DNA of 64,000 nucleotides from JAJNPS01 sp031378845 (GCA_031378845.1 JANNES010000017.1:124001-188000), one strand, 5' to 3'. Shown: positions 33,292 to 42,589, numbered from the stretch's first letter. Program-made: numbers and translations. The notes: a model not told the origin generated them from the sequence alone.

Positions 33292-34302
33292 ATGGCTCAG
33301 CCCGTCCTGATTTTTTCCGACCGGGGCATCTATTGTCCTGCCGGAGATTTTTACATCGACCCGTGGCGACCGGTGGACCGCGCGTTGATTACGCATGGCC
33401 ATTCGGATCACGCACGCGCAGGCCATGGCAGCTATCTGGCCACCCATGCCGCCTTGCCGGTCATCCGCCACCGCCTCGGACCCATCACAGCCGACGGCAT
33501 TGCTTACGGCGAGGCGCGCCGGATCGGCGGCGCGCTGGTGTCGTTCCACCCGGCGGGCCATGTGCCGGGATCGGCCCAGATCCGCGTCGAGGTCGCGGGC
33601 GAGGTCTGGGTGGTGTCGGGCGATTACAAGACCGAAAGCGACGGGCTGGCCGAGGCGTTCGAGCCGACGAGATGTCATACCTTCATCAGCGAGTGCACCT
33701 TCGGCCTGCCGGTTTTTCGCTGGGCTCCGCAACCCGTCGTGATGGCCGAGATTGCCAACTGGTGGGCCAGCAATGCCGCCGCGGGCAAAATGTCGATCCT
33801 CGGGGCCTATTCCTTTGGCAAGGCGCAACGGGTGATGGCGGGCCTGCCCCCCATCGGCCCGATCCTCACCCATGGTGCGGTCGAAGAGGTCACGGCGATC
33901 CTGCGCGCCCAAGGTTACGCCCTGCCCGCCACGACCCGCGTCACGCGCGACGTGACCCCCAAGACACATCCCGGCGCGCTGATCATCGCGCCACCCTCGG
34001 CGCTTGGCAGTGTCTGGGCGGGTCGGTTCGCGCCCTCGGATGAGGCTTTTGCCTCTGGCTGGATGGCGGTACGCGGGATCCGGCGGCGGCGGAGCCTCGG
34101 CACCGGGTTCAGCCTTTCGGATCACGCCGATTGGGCGGGCCTGAATGCAGCCATAGAGGCAACCGGGGCACAAAGGGTGTTTGTCACGCATGGCTACACG
34201 CAGCCGTTTCAACGCTGGCTTGCCGAACAGGACTACGATGCCGGGATCGTCTCGACAGAATTCACCGGGGATGATGCCGATGCCGAACAGGTTTCGGAAT
34301 GA
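33292..34302 (+). CDS. Ligase-associated DNA exonuclease (MBL/beta-CASP fold)
   Basis: 336 residues. A metallo-beta-lactamase-fold protein related to the SNM1/CPSF nucleases. The metal motif HGHSDHARAG is at about residues 40-49, the next ligands are in HPAGHVPGSAQI and SGDYKTE, and later ones are in SDHADW and VTHGY. The family travels with the ATP-dependent ligase that follows, and both are assigned to DNA repair. The start at ATG 33292 gives the family N-terminus; it ends with a 4-nt ATGA overlap with the ligase. Confidence 0.92.
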   Translation: MAQPVLIFSDRGIYCPAGDFYIDPWRPVDRALITHGHSDHARAGHGSYLATHAALPVIRHRLGPITADGIAYGEARRIGGALVSFHPAGHVPGSAQIRVEVAGEVWVVSGDYKTESDGLAEAFEPTRCHTFISECTFGLPVFRWAPQPVVMAEIANWWASNAAAGKMSILGAYSFGKAQRVMAGLPPIGPILTHGAVEEVTAILRAQGYALPATTRVTRDVTPKTHPGALIIAPPSALGSVWAGRFAPSDEAFASGWMAVRGIRRRRSLGTGFSLSDHADWAGLNAAIEATGAQRVFVTHGYTQPFQRWLAEQDYDAGIVSTEFTGDDADAEQVSE

Positions 34303-35912
34303 ACCGTTTCGCAACACTCTTTGCCGCCCTCGACCGTACCACCAAGACCGGAACAAAAGTCGCGGCTCTTGCACAGTATTTTCGCGATGCGCCGCCCGCT
34401 GACCGGGTCTGGACGATCGCCCTGTTGTCTGGGCGCAGGCCCAAACGCGCCGTTACCTCGACCGAATTGCGTCTTTGGGCCGCCGCAGCGGCCGGCATCC
34501 CGGATTGGCTGTTCGAAGAAAGCTATGCCGTGGTCGGGGATCTGGCCGAAACAATTGCGCTGTTGTTGCCGGTTCCGGGCGAGACGCAGAGCGCCACGCT
34601 GGATACCACCATCCGGGCCTTGATCGCGATGACGGGCCAACCGGCCGAAACAAAGAGAGCCATCGTCGCCCGGTTTTGGGCAGATCTGCCGCCTGTAGAG
34701 CGGTTTCTTTTCAACAAGCTCCTGACCGGCGGCTTTCGGATGGGGGTCAGTCAAGGCTTGATGACCCGCGCGCTGGCGGAGGCAACCGGTGTCGACGCGG
34801 CGGACCTCGCACATCGCCTGATGGGCAACTGGGATCCCGCCCGCACGGATTTTGCCCTGCTGACCGAGCGTGCCGACACGACCGGAGCGCAGCCCTATCC
34901 CTTTGCGCTGGCCTCGGCGCTGGAGGCAGCACCTGAGACGCTTGGACCGCTCACTGACTGGATTGCCGAATGGAAATGGGACGGCATCCGGGGCCAGATG
35001 ATCCACCGCCCCGGCACGTTTGCGCTGTGGAGCCGGGGGGAGGATCTCATTACCGACCGCTTTCCCGAATTTGGCGTCTTGGCGGACTTTCTGCCTGCGG
35101 GTTGCGTCCTCGACGGGGAAATTCTGGCATGGGGCAGCGCGGGTCCCCGGTCATTTGCCGCGCTGCAAACCCGCATCGGGCGCAAGACGGTGTCCAAGAA
35201 AATGCTGGCTGACACCCCCGCGCATTTCGTGGCATATGACCTTTTGGAAGAGGCGGGCGTCGACCTGCGCCGCGTGCCGCTTGCCGATCGCCGCGTGCGG
35301 CTTGCAGCACTCCTTGCGATCGTTCCCCCGGCGCTGCCGATGTCGATTTCGCCCACGTTGGTGGCACCGGACTGGCCCGCCCTTGCCGCGATCCGCAGCG
35401 AGGCGCGCGCAAATCAGGCCGAGGGGCTGATGCTGAAACATGTGGCCTCGCCCTATCATGCCGGGCGCAAACGCGGCGACTGGTGGAAGTGGAAGCTCGA
35501 CCCCTATTCGGTCGATGCCGTAATGATCTACGCGCAAGCCGGCCACGGGCGACGGGCCAATCTCTACACCGATTTCACCTTTGCGGTGCGCGATGGCAAC
35601 GCACTTGTCCCCTTTGCCAAAGCCTATTCGGGCCTCAGCGATGCCGAGTTTGCCGAGATCACCGCTTGGGTTGGCAAACACACCCTCGAACGCTTTGGCC
35701 CCGTGCGGCGGGTCGTGCCGGAGTTGGTGTTCGAGCTGGCTTTCGAAGGCATTCAGGCGAGCCCCCGCCACAAGTCCGGCATCGCGCTGCGCTTTCCGCG
35801 CATGCTGCGCTGGCGGCGCGACAAGGGCGTGGACGAGGTCGATACATTGGCGGAGTTGCGCCGGTTGCTGGCGGCCAGCGGGGGCCCGCCCCCGCACCCC
35901 GGGGATATTTGA
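34299..35912 (+). CDS. ATP-dependent DNA ligase (cisplatin-damage-response type)
   Basis: 537 residues. An N-terminal helical domain, then the adenylation domain with nucleophile Lys226 in EWKWDGIRG, motif III LDGEILAW, motif IV EGLMLKH, motif V in WWKWKLDPYS, and an OB-fold C-terminus. This ligase type supports repair of damage such as crosslinks, in addition to the NAD-dependent LigA. In many relatives an Lhr-type helicase and a PdeM phosphoesterase follow; here they are missing. The stop codon is provided by a recurrent 3' motif (GGGGATATTTGA). Confidence 0.94.
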   Translation: MNRFATLFAALDRTTKTGTKVAALAQYFRDAPPADRVWTIALLSGRRPKRAVTSTELRLWAAAAAGIPDWLFEESYAVVGDLAETIALLLPVPGETQSATLDTTIRALIAMTGQPAETKRAIVARFWADLPPVERFLFNKLLTGGFRMGVSQGLMTRALAEATGVDAADLAHRLMGNWDPARTDFALLTERADTTGAQPYPFALASALEAAPETLGPLTDWIAEWKWDGIRGQMIHRPGTFALWSRGEDLITDRFPEFGVLADFLPAGCVLDGEILAWGSAGPRSFAALQTRIGRKTVSKKMLADTPAHFVAYDLLEEAGVDLRRVPLADRRVRLAALLAIVPPALPMSISPTLVAPDWPALAAIRSEARANQAEGLMLKHVASPYHAGRKRGDWWKWKLDPYSVDAVMIYAQAGHGRRANLYTDFTFAVRDGNALVPFAKAYSGLSDAEFAEITAWVGKHTLERFGPVRRVVPELVFELAFEGIQASPRHKSGIALRFPRMLRWRRDKGVDEVDTLAELRRLLAASGGPPPHPGDI

Positions 35913-35925
35913 GCAAAGATGAAAG
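35886..35925 (+). repeat. Recurrent GATATTT/GATACTT 3'-end motif, copy A
   Basis: A GC-rich lead-in (CCGCCCCCGCACCCCGGG) is followed by GATATTTGAGCAAAGATGAAAG. It overlaps the ligase stop codon. Related copies are at 51770 and 62788. Confidence 0.6.
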
Positions 35926-35996
35926 CGCGGCGGGTTGAAGCCCAGGGGCAAAGCGACCTACATACAGGTCCAACAAGATCCGCATGAGGTTGTCCG

Positions 35997-37823
35997 ATGA
36001 CTTTGTCTTTGCCCCGCCCCGTCTTTGACGCCGATGCCGCATCCGGCGGGTTTGGCACGCTGCCCGACTGGGACCTGAGCGACCTTTATCCGGGCACGGA
36101 TGCGCCAGAATTTGCGCGCGACATGGAGTGGCTCGAAAGCGCCTGCGCCGATTTTGCCGCGACCTACGAGGGCAAGCTTGGTAATCTGGACGCTGGCGCA
36201 ATGCTCGCGTGCGTGCAGGCATATGAGGCGATCGACATCATCGCCGGGCGGATCATGTCCTTTGCGGGGCTGCGCTATTATCAAAACACCATGGACAGCG
36301 ACCGCGCCAAGTTCATGGCGGATGCCGAAGAAAAGATCACGAATTTCACAACTCCGCTGGTGTTTTACAGCCTGGAGTTCAACCGACTGGATGAGGCGCA
36401 TCTTGCGGGCCTTTTGGGCGCCAATGCCGCGCTTGCGCGCTATAAGCCGGTGTTTGATCGGATGCGCGCGATGCGTCCGCACCAGTTGTCGGACGAGCTG
36501 GAAAAGTTCCTGCATGACACCTCGGTGGTGGGTGCCAGCGCGTGGAACAAACTTTTTGACGAAACGATGGCGGGCCTTTTGTTCGATGTGACCGGCGAGC
36601 CCGAGCCGTTGAACCTTGAAGCGACACTGAACCTGATGACCGACCCCGCGCGCGCCAAACGCGAAGCGGCGGCCAAGACGCTGGCTACGGTTTTCGACAG
36701 GAACATCAAGCTGTTCTCACGCATTCATAACACATTGGCCAAGGAAAAGGACATCCACGACCGCTGGCGCAAGATGCCGTCCCCGCAATTCGGGCGGCAC
36801 CTTTCGAACCATGTGGAGCCCGAAGTTGTCGAGGCGCTGCGCAATGCAGTGGTCGCGGCGTATCCCAAGCTGAGCCACCGCTATTACCGGTTGAAGGCCA
36901 AGTGGCTGGGCCTGGACAAGCTGCAGGTCTGGGACCGTAACGCGCCCTTGCCGCAAGACAGCCCTAAGCTTGTCGATTGGGGCACCGCAACCAAGATGGT
37001 GCTGGACGCCTATGGCAGTTTCGACCCGGCAATGGCAGACCTCGCGCAGCCCTTCTTTACCAAGGGCTGGATCGACGCCGGGGTGAAGCCCGGCAAGGCA
37101 CCGGGCGCCTTTGCCCATCCGACGGTCACCACGGTGCATCCTTACGTGATGCTCAACTATCTGGGCAAACCGCGCGACGTGATGACGCTGGCGCATGAGT
37201 TGGGCCACGGCGTCCATCAGGTGCTGGCCGCCGGTCAGGGCGAGCTTTTGTCATCCACCCCGCTGACCTTGGCGGAAACGGCCAGCGTCTTTGGCGAGAT
37301 GCTGACGTTTCGCAAGCTATTGGACGGGGCCAAGACCCCGGTCGAGAAAAAGACCCTGCTGGCGGGCAAGGTCGAGGACATGATCAACACCGTCGTCCGC
37401 CAGATCGCGTTTTATGATTTCGAATGCAAACTTCATGCCGCCCGCGCCGAGGGGGAGCTGACGCCCGACGACATCAACGCGCTCTGGATGTCGGTTCAGG
37501 CGGAGTCTTTGGGCGACGCGTTCGAGTTCATGGACGGGTATGAGACCTTCTGGGCCTATGTCCCGCATTTCGTGCATTCGCCGTTCTACGTTTATGCCTA
37601 CGCCTTTGGCGACGGACTGGTGAACGCGCTTTATGCCGCCTATGCCGACGGGTTGCCGGATTTTCAGACCAAGTACTTTGAGATGCTGAAGGCCGGCGGG
37701 TCGAAACACCACAAGGAATTGCTTGCCCCGTTTGGTCTGGATGCCAGTGATCCGACATTCTGGGACAAGGGCCTGTCGATGATCGCTGGATTTATCGACG
37801 AGTTGGAGGCGATGGAGACCTGA
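35997..37823 (+). CDS. pepF: M3-family oligoendopeptidase F-like
   Basis: 608 residues, the usual length for the family. A cytoplasmic zinc peptidase that cleaves short peptides. The metal motif HELGHGVHQ is at residues 400-408 (His400, Glu401, His404), with the third ligand Glu in the following ETASVFGEM. ATG 35997 follows an 84-nt gap that contains a likely promoter and the tail of motif copy A. It is convergent with the B12-binding gene, with a 40-bp inverted repeat between them. Confidence 0.94.
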   Translation: MTLSLPRPVFDADAASGGFGTLPDWDLSDLYPGTDAPEFARDMEWLESACADFAATYEGKLGNLDAGAMLACVQAYEAIDIIAGRIMSFAGLRYYQNTMDSDRAKFMADAEEKITNFTTPLVFYSLEFNRLDEAHLAGLLGANAALARYKPVFDRMRAMRPHQLSDELEKFLHDTSVVGASAWNKLFDETMAGLLFDVTGEPEPLNLEATLNLMTDPARAKREAAAKTLATVFDRNIKLFSRIHNTLAKEKDIHDRWRKMPSPQFGRHLSNHVEPEVVEALRNAVVAAYPKLSHRYYRLKAKWLGLDKLQVWDRNAPLPQDSPKLVDWGTATKMVLDAYGSFDPAMADLAQPFFTKGWIDAGVKPGKAPGAFAHPTVTTVHPYVMLNYLGKPRDVMTLAHELGHGVHQVLAAGQGELLSSTPLTLAETASVFGEMLTFRKLLDGAKTPVEKKTLLAGKVEDMINTVVRQIAFYDFECKLHAARAEGELTPDDINALWMSVQAESLGDAFEFMDGYETFWAYVPHFVHSPFYVYAYAFGDGLVNALYAAYADGLPDFQTKYFEMLKAGGSKHHKELLAPFGLDASDPTFWDKGLSMIAGFIDELEAMET

Positions 37824-37837
37824 CACGCGAAAGCGAC

Positions 37838-37877
37838 GACATGTTGTCTGTCAGGGGCGCCTGACCGACAACATGTC
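37838..37877. terminator. 40-bp inverted repeat, bidirectional terminator candidate
   Basis: Arms GACATGTTGTC and GTCAGG pair with CCTGAC and GACAACATGTC around a GGCG loop; only one T/C pair in the stem is mismatched. It lies between the convergent pepF and B12-binding genes, 14 nt and 10 nt from their stops. It has no T-tract, so factor-dependent or simple blocking action is more likely than classical intrinsic termination. Confidence 0.6.
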
Positions 37878-37887
37878 TGCATAGAGC

Positions 37888-38730
37888 CTAGCCGTGCTGC
37901 CGCGCGACACCGCCCTGGATGACCATTTCCATCTGGGCAACGGCGTCATCCATGGTCACGACCTTTGCGTCCGCATCGATCAGGCGCACAATGTCAGCCT
38001 CTTCGTCGACGATATGCCCCCCGATGGTGATCCACGCCCCCGGATTGGAGACGCGCAACGCCACGATCAATCTGGACAAGGGAAAGATCATCGCCGAGGT
38101 CGACGCCGACAGACCGATGATCGGATAGGGATCATGGCCGATCTGATCAACCAGATCCTCATGCGAGAGTGCCAACTTGACGTCGATGTCCCATCCGCGC
38201 CGCCGCAGATGGTCTGCTGCCATGGTCAGGCCGATGGTGTGAGTCTCGCCGGGGGCCGCCGCGAACACGGCACGAAACTTTTCCGGCCGCTGCGCCTGTG
38301 CGGAGACAAACATGACGCGCAGTTTGCGCATGATCGCATAGATGCGTCCCGCGCCAATGATCACTTCGGCAGATGTGGCGGTGTCGGTATCCCAACGATC
38401 CCCCATCATGCGCGCGGCTTGGGCAATGTAGGACAGGTGCAGCATATCGGCGGACATGCCCATTGCGGCTGCGTCCATCACCAACAACTCGGCGGCGGTC
38501 TCGTCGGTTGACAAGAGCGCATCGCAAAGCTGGACAATATCGACCAGGTCCACGGGACGCTCGTCTGCACCGGTCCGTGCCTTTGACCGTTCAAGTCGGG
38601 TGATCACTTCGCGTGCAAGGGCCTTGACGGCGTCGGAATGTCCATCCGCCCCGCGAAAGAGCAGACTACGCAAAGGATCAGCAACGGGCAGGTATTCGAT
38701 CCTCTGCCCCGGCGACACATCTTGCACCAT
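37888..38730 (-). CDS. Cobalamin (B12)-binding domain regulator-like protein
   Basis: 280 residues. A helical N-terminal half (about 40-150) precedes a B12-binding Rossmann-type domain (about 150-270). The cobalamin-ligand motif reads ETHTIGLTMAADHLRRRGW, keeping the His and Gly of DxHxxG. The nucleotide-tail motif LSAST and the late GG in ITIGGHIVD also fit. The architecture resembles PpaA/AerR-type anti-repressors of Rhodobacterales and other B12 photoreceptors. No photosynthesis or CrtJ/PpsR gene is near, so its target is unknown. Confidence 0.82.
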   Translation of the reverse strand: MVQDVSPGQRIEYLPVADPLRSLLFRGADGHSDAVKALAREVITRLERSKARTGADERPVDLVDIVQLCDALLSTDETAAELLVMDAAAMGMSADMLHLSYIAQAARMMGDRWDTDTATSAEVIIGAGRIYAIMRKLRVMFVSAQAQRPEKFRAVFAAAPGETHTIGLTMAADHLRRRGWDIDVKLALSHEDLVDQIGHDPYPIIGLSASTSAMIFPLSRLIVALRVSNPGAWITIGGHIVDEEADIVRLIDADAKVVTMDDAVAQMEMVIQGGVARQHG

Positions 38731-38992
38731 AAATCCCCCCTATTTTCTTTTTTGAGACGAAAACGGCTGCCAACTGGCAGTCGAAAAAGCCCAAGTATCT
38801 GTTTTTTGTTGCAAATCTTACCGCCACCGCACCAGCATCCCCGAGATTTGGCGGGAATGCCGAACAGATGGGACCCATACAAAACCGGAAACGGTCTGCA
38901 GAATCTGACATCTGAGGTTTACACTATCATCAATTGCCCGTGAGGCAAGCAACAACCTTACGGCGATAAAACTGGTGCAGGCGTGCTGCTCT
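38731..38992. promoter_or_regulatory. Upstream region of the B12-binding gene with an operator-like repeat
   Basis: 262 nt without a gene, clearly AT-richer than the flanks. It holds the perfect inverted repeat CTGCCA-AC-TGGCAG at 38767-38780, about 37 nt upstream of the B12-binding start, a likely operator. The 3' end of the Gfo/Idh 5 gene follows at 38993 on the same strand, and a terminator for it is not obvious. Confidence 0.5.
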
Positions 38993-39988
38993 TCAGATGG
39001 AGATCTCGGTCGCGCTGGCCATTATCCGATCCAACGTCACTTGCGTGCCACGCGAAAACTCCAGCGGGCAGCCATAGGGGACACCGTCCGTGACCGAACG
39101 GCCAAAGGCTTCGACCTGAAGCACGTAATGGTTTGCCTCGGGGAACCGTTCTGTCAGCACCTGCAGGCCCGGCCGGTGCAACTCGATGCGCGCCTCGGCA
39201 AAGACATTGGCGTTGAAGGGGCCATGTGCCACGCGGATCAAGCCGTTTTCCCCCTGAAACACGACCTCTTGGCGCGGAAAGAGGCGCATCGACGTCATCG
39301 ATCCGAACGTAAACCCTCCCGTCGGGCCAGTCATCGTCCCGATCACTTGCGCAAACGTCTCCACGCCGTTTTCGCGCCGGATAGCGGCCGTGATGTCGAC
39401 AGGTTCCGCGTCGGTCACGAACCGCATGGAGCCGAGGGTGTAGACGCCGATATCGGGCAATGACCCGCCACCGGTCTCTGGCCGGTTGCGGATATTGTCC
39501 AGATCGCCGCGATTATCGTAGCTGAAGGCTGCATCGGCATGCAGGACCGGCCCGATCTCGCCCCCGGCAACCCATTCGCGCGCGCGCAGCCATTGTGGGT
39601 GATGCACGATCATGAACGCTTCGGCGGCCAAAAGGCCCGAGGCGTCGCGTGCCGCGATGATCCGGTCGATGTCCGCGGCGGCCATCGCAATCGGCTTTTC
39701 GCAAAGCACATGCTTGCCTTTCGCAAGGGCTTTCAACGTCCATTCGACATGCAGGTGATTGGGCAGCGGGATATAGACCGCGTCGATCGACGGATCGTCG
39801 AGCAGAGCATCATAGCTGTCATGCACCGCGAGGTTTGCACAAAACGCCTGGAACGGGATGGCCTTGGCGGCGCGGCTGGTGGCAAGTGCCGCAAATTCGG
39901 CATGGCGCGCCATATGAATGGCCGGAGCCATGTAGTGCAGCGCAAAATTCGAGGCTCCCAAGACGCCCCAACGCATGGATTTGACCAT
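38993..39988 (-). CDS. Gfo/Idh/MocA-family oxidoreductase 5
   Basis: 331 residues. Rossmann loop GVLGASNFALHYM (GxGxxG with Ser/Asn/Phe variation, ending in Ala instead of Gly), the motif CEKPIAMAA, and the second-domain stretch LPDIGVYTLGSMRF. Members of this branch act on sugars or dihydrodiol-like compounds. ATG 39988 (MVKSMRWG) was chosen over an upstream in-frame start. It is 85 nt downstream of pssA on the same strand and is not part of the 13-27 kb island. Confidence 0.9.
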   Translation of the reverse strand: MVKSMRWGVLGASNFALHYMAPAIHMARHAEFAALATSRAAKAIPFQAFCANLAVHDSYDALLDDPSIDAVYIPLPNHLHVEWTLKALAKGKHVLCEKPIAMAAADIDRIIAARDASGLLAAEAFMIVHHPQWLRAREWVAGGEIGPVLHADAAFSYDNRGDLDNIRNRPETGGGSLPDIGVYTLGSMRFVTDAEPVDITAAIRRENGVETFAQVIGTMTGPTGGFTFGSMTSMRLFPRQEVVFQGENGLIRVAHGPFNANVFAEARIELHRPGLQVLTERFPEANHYVLQVEAFGRSVTDGVPYGCPLEFSRGTQVTLDRIMASATEISI

Positions 39989-40073
39989 GATATGACCCTT
40001 TGTTGTGCACAGTGACCGCAAGCAAGGCTACGCGCGCGGAAGGTCTGACGCAACGATGCAGGCGGCGCGGCCT

Positions 40074-40826
40074 TCAGCTCTTGGGGCGGCGCAATCGGGT
40101 CAATTGACCCCAGACCACCATCGCCAGATAGCCCAAATCCAGTGCAGCCAGAGTTGCCCAAGGATACGCTGTCAACATCGCCAGCACCGCGACAAAGCCG
40201 ATGACCACATAAGTCGCCCTTTCCCGCGCGACCGACATGCCCTTGAGTGACGGCGTGGGAAACGTGCTGATCATCAACACGCCCACCAACACCATCCATG
40301 CAGCGACAAGGCCGGTCGGCGGCGCGGCGGTAAATTCAAGCAAGAATGCAAGAAAGATCGGCAGCAGCGCAAGCATCGCACCAGCAGGCGACGGTACACC
40401 GACAAAACTGCCATCGGGATGTTCACCGTCGGCAATGGCGGCCTTGGCGTCGGTGTTAAAGCGCGCAAGCCGCAACAGGCAACAGGCAATGTAGATCAGC
40501 GTCGCGATCCAACCGACCCGCGGCATCAGCTCCAGTGCCCAAAGGTAAAGGACGAGCCCCGGCACCACACCAAAGTTCACAAAATCACACAAGGAATCAA
40601 GTTCGGCGCCAATTTTGCTTTCGCTGCGCAAAAGCCGGGCAAGCCGTCCGTCCAACCCATCAAGCACAGCAGCAAGGATGATCAGTGTAACCGCCAGTCC
40701 GAATTCTGCATTAAAGGCGGCGCGCAAGGCCGTCAGTCCGGCACAAAGTGCCGCCACCGTTATCATGTTCGGCAAGAGCTGAAACAGCGGCAGCTCGGGA
40801 ACCTTGCGGCGGACGGGTTCGGTCAT
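40074..40826 (-). CDS. pssA: CDP-diacylglycerol-serine O-phosphatidyltransferase
   Basis: 250 residues. An integral membrane enzyme making phosphatidylserine from CDP-diacylglycerol and serine. The CDP-alcohol phosphotransferase motif is complete: DGLDGRLAR, then GAELDSLCD (Asp56, Gly57 through Asp81). About six to eight helices are present. It follows psd after 3 nt, so the two steps to phosphatidylethanolamine are co-transcribed. Confidence 0.96.
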   Translation of the reverse strand: MTEPVRRKVPELPLFQLLPNMITVAALCAGLTALRAAFNAEFGLAVTLIILAAVLDGLDGRLARLLRSESKIGAELDSLCDFVNFGVVPGLVLYLWALELMPRVGWIATLIYIACCLLRLARFNTDAKAAIADGEHPDGSFVGVPSPAGAMLALLPIFLAFLLEFTAAPPTGLVAAWMVLVGVLMISTFPTPSLKGMSVARERATYVVIGFVAVLAMLTAYPWATLAALDLGYLAMVVWGQLTRLRRPKS

Positions 40827-40829
40827 CTC

Positions 40830-41522
40830 TCACTCGGCCATCGCGACACGGCGCGGCAGCGACTGGCCCAAGGCGGCGATCACGGTTTCTCCGGCGATAA
40901 CGTTCTGGCCAAGCGCCACCTGCGGTTCCACCCCGTCAGGCAGATAGATGTCCACGCGCGATCCGAACCGGATCAGTCCGATCCGTTCGCCGGTGCGCAC
41001 GCCCTGTCCTTCTTCGCTCAAGCTCACGATCCGGCGCGCGACCAATCCGGCAATCTGTACGACCACAATGTTGCGCCCATCCGCCAGTTCCAGCACATAG
41101 CTCATGCGTTCGTTGTCCGATGACGCCTTGTCCAGCGAGGCATTCAGAAACTTGCCCGGACGGTAGGCCTTGGCCACGATGCGTCCCGCGATCGGGGCGC
41201 GGTTCACATGGCAATTGAACACCGACATGAACACCGACACGCGCATCAGCGCCTCTGACCCAAGGCCCAACTCCTCAGGCGGGACCGCGCGCTCGATCAG
41301 AGAGACGACACCATCGGCGGAACTCACCATCAGGCCTGCACCCTGCGGCACCATTCGTTTGGGATCACGAAAAAAGTAATAGCACCAGATCGTGAGGCCA
41401 ACGCCGATCCAGCCCAGCGGGTCCCAGATCCAGAACAGCACCAGCGTGACGGCGGCAAAGACCGCAACGAACCGGTAGCCCTCGCGGTGCATCGGTTTTA
41501 CGAATGTATCAAGCATGTTCAT
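40830..41522 (-). CDS. psd: Phosphatidylserine decarboxylase (short PSD-A type)
   Basis: 230 residues. It converts phosphatidylserine to phosphatidylethanolamine. The proenzyme self-cleaves at Gly187-Ser188 in IRFGSRVDIYLP, and the serine becomes the pyruvoyl cofactor. Two hydrophobic N-terminal segments anchor it (FVAVFAAVTLVLFWIW and WIGVGLTIWCYYFF). It is the first gene of the psd-pssA pair. Confidence 0.96.
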   Translation of the reverse strand: MNMLDTFVKPMHREGYRFVAVFAAVTLVLFWIWDPLGWIGVGLTIWCYYFFRDPKRMVPQGAGLMVSSADGVVSLIERAVPPEELGLGSEALMRVSVFMSVFNCHVNRAPIAGRIVAKAYRPGKFLNASLDKASSDNERMSYVLELADGRNIVVVQIAGLVARRIVSLSEEGQGVRTGERIGLIRFGSRVDIYLPDGVEPQVALGQNVIAGETVIAALGQSLPRRVAMAE

Positions 41523-41648
41523 CGAAGGGGCATCCCGGTTGCGCTATTGAGGCTTCCTATCCCTCCGGGCGGGAAGGATCAACCTTGCCCTGACCCGCGC
41601 CGCCACAGCCCGACCTTTTTGCAGCGTCCCCGAACTGGCGCGCGCGTG

Positions 41649-41676
41649 TGGGAAAGAGGGCGCCGCCCCTTTCCCA
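41649..41676 (-). terminator. rpoH terminator hairpin
   Basis: On the minus strand TGGGAAAG-GGGC pairs with GCCC-CTTTCCCA around a GGC loop with one bulged base. It begins 17 nt after the rpoH stop. It is a strong stem, although no long T-tract follows. Confidence 0.6.
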
Positions 41677-41692
41677 AATGCGCATCAGCGGG

Positions 41693-42589
41693 TCACGCAG
41701 GCACCGCCATGCCCTTGGCGCGTGCCAGCGCACGGATGCGCTCCTGCAGCTTTTCAAATGCGCGCACCTCGATCTGACGGATACGCTCACGGCTGACCTT
41801 GTATTCTTCGGACAGCTCTTCAAGCGTGACAGGCGTGTCCGACAGGCGCCGTTTGACCAGCACGTCGCGCTCTCGGTCGTTCAACACCGAAATCGCACTT
41901 GCAAGCAAAGCTTGGCGTGCGGTCAGCTCATCCTTGTCCGCATAGGCCATCGCCTGATCGCTGTCTTCGTCCTCGAGCCAGTCCTGCCACTGTGTCGTCG
42001 AATCACCGTCCGAGCCAACCGTTGCGTTCAGCGACGCATCGGCCCCCGACAGGCGGCGGTTCATATCGATGACTTCGGTCTCCGTCACCGACAAGTCCTT
42101 GGCGATCTTGGCAACGTTTTCCGGGCGCATATCGCCTTCTTCCAGCGCGCCGACCTTGGCCTTGGCCTTGCGCAGGTTGAAGAACAGCTTTTTCTGCGCC
42201 GAGGTGGTCCCCATCTTTACCAGCGACCACGACCGCAGGATGTATTCCTGGATCGAGGCGCGGATCCACCACATCGCATAGGTAGCCAAGCGAAAGCCCT
42301 TTTCGGGGTCAAAGCGCTTGACCGCCTGCATCAGGCCGACATTCGCCTCTGAAATCACCTCTGATTGCGGCAGGCCGTAGCCACGGTAGCCCATGGCGAT
42401 CTTGGCAGCCAAACGGAGGTGCGAAGTGACAAGCTGATGTGCCGCGCGGGTATCCTGGTGATCCACCCAGGATTTCGCCAGCATGTATTCCTGTTCCGGC
42501 TCCAGCAGGGGAAACTTGCGGATGTCCTGCATATAGCGGTTCAAGCCTTGCTCCGGGCTTGGTGCGGGTAGGTTGGTATAGGTGCTCAT
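41693..42589 (-). CDS. rpoH: RNA polymerase heat-shock sigma factor (sigma-32 family)
   Basis: 298 residues. It directs RNA polymerase to heat-shock and stress promoters. Region 2 is visible (NVGLMQAVKRFDPEKGFRL, then TYAMWWIRASI), followed by the RpoH box SAQKKLFFNLRK and a region 4 helix-turn-helix (TLEELSEEYKVSRERIRQIE). The start ATG 42589 (MSTYTNL) gives the usual N-terminus. The gene stands alone, with a terminator hairpin downstream. Rhodobacterales often have two rpoH genes; which one this is cannot be told. Confidence 0.96.
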   Translation of the reverse strand: MSTYTNLPAPSPEQGLNRYMQDIRKFPLLEPEQEYMLAKSWVDHQDTRAAHQLVTSHLRLAAKIAMGYRGYGLPQSEVISEANVGLMQAVKRFDPEKGFRLATYAMWWIRASIQEYILRSWSLVKMGTTSAQKKLFFNLRKAKAKVGALEEGDMRPENVAKIAKDLSVTETEVIDMNRRLSGADASLNATVGSDGDSTTQWQDWLEDEDSDQAMAYADKDELTARQALLASAISVLNDRERDVLVKRRLSDTPVTLEELSEEYKVSRERIRQIEVRAFEKLQERIRALARAKGMAVPA

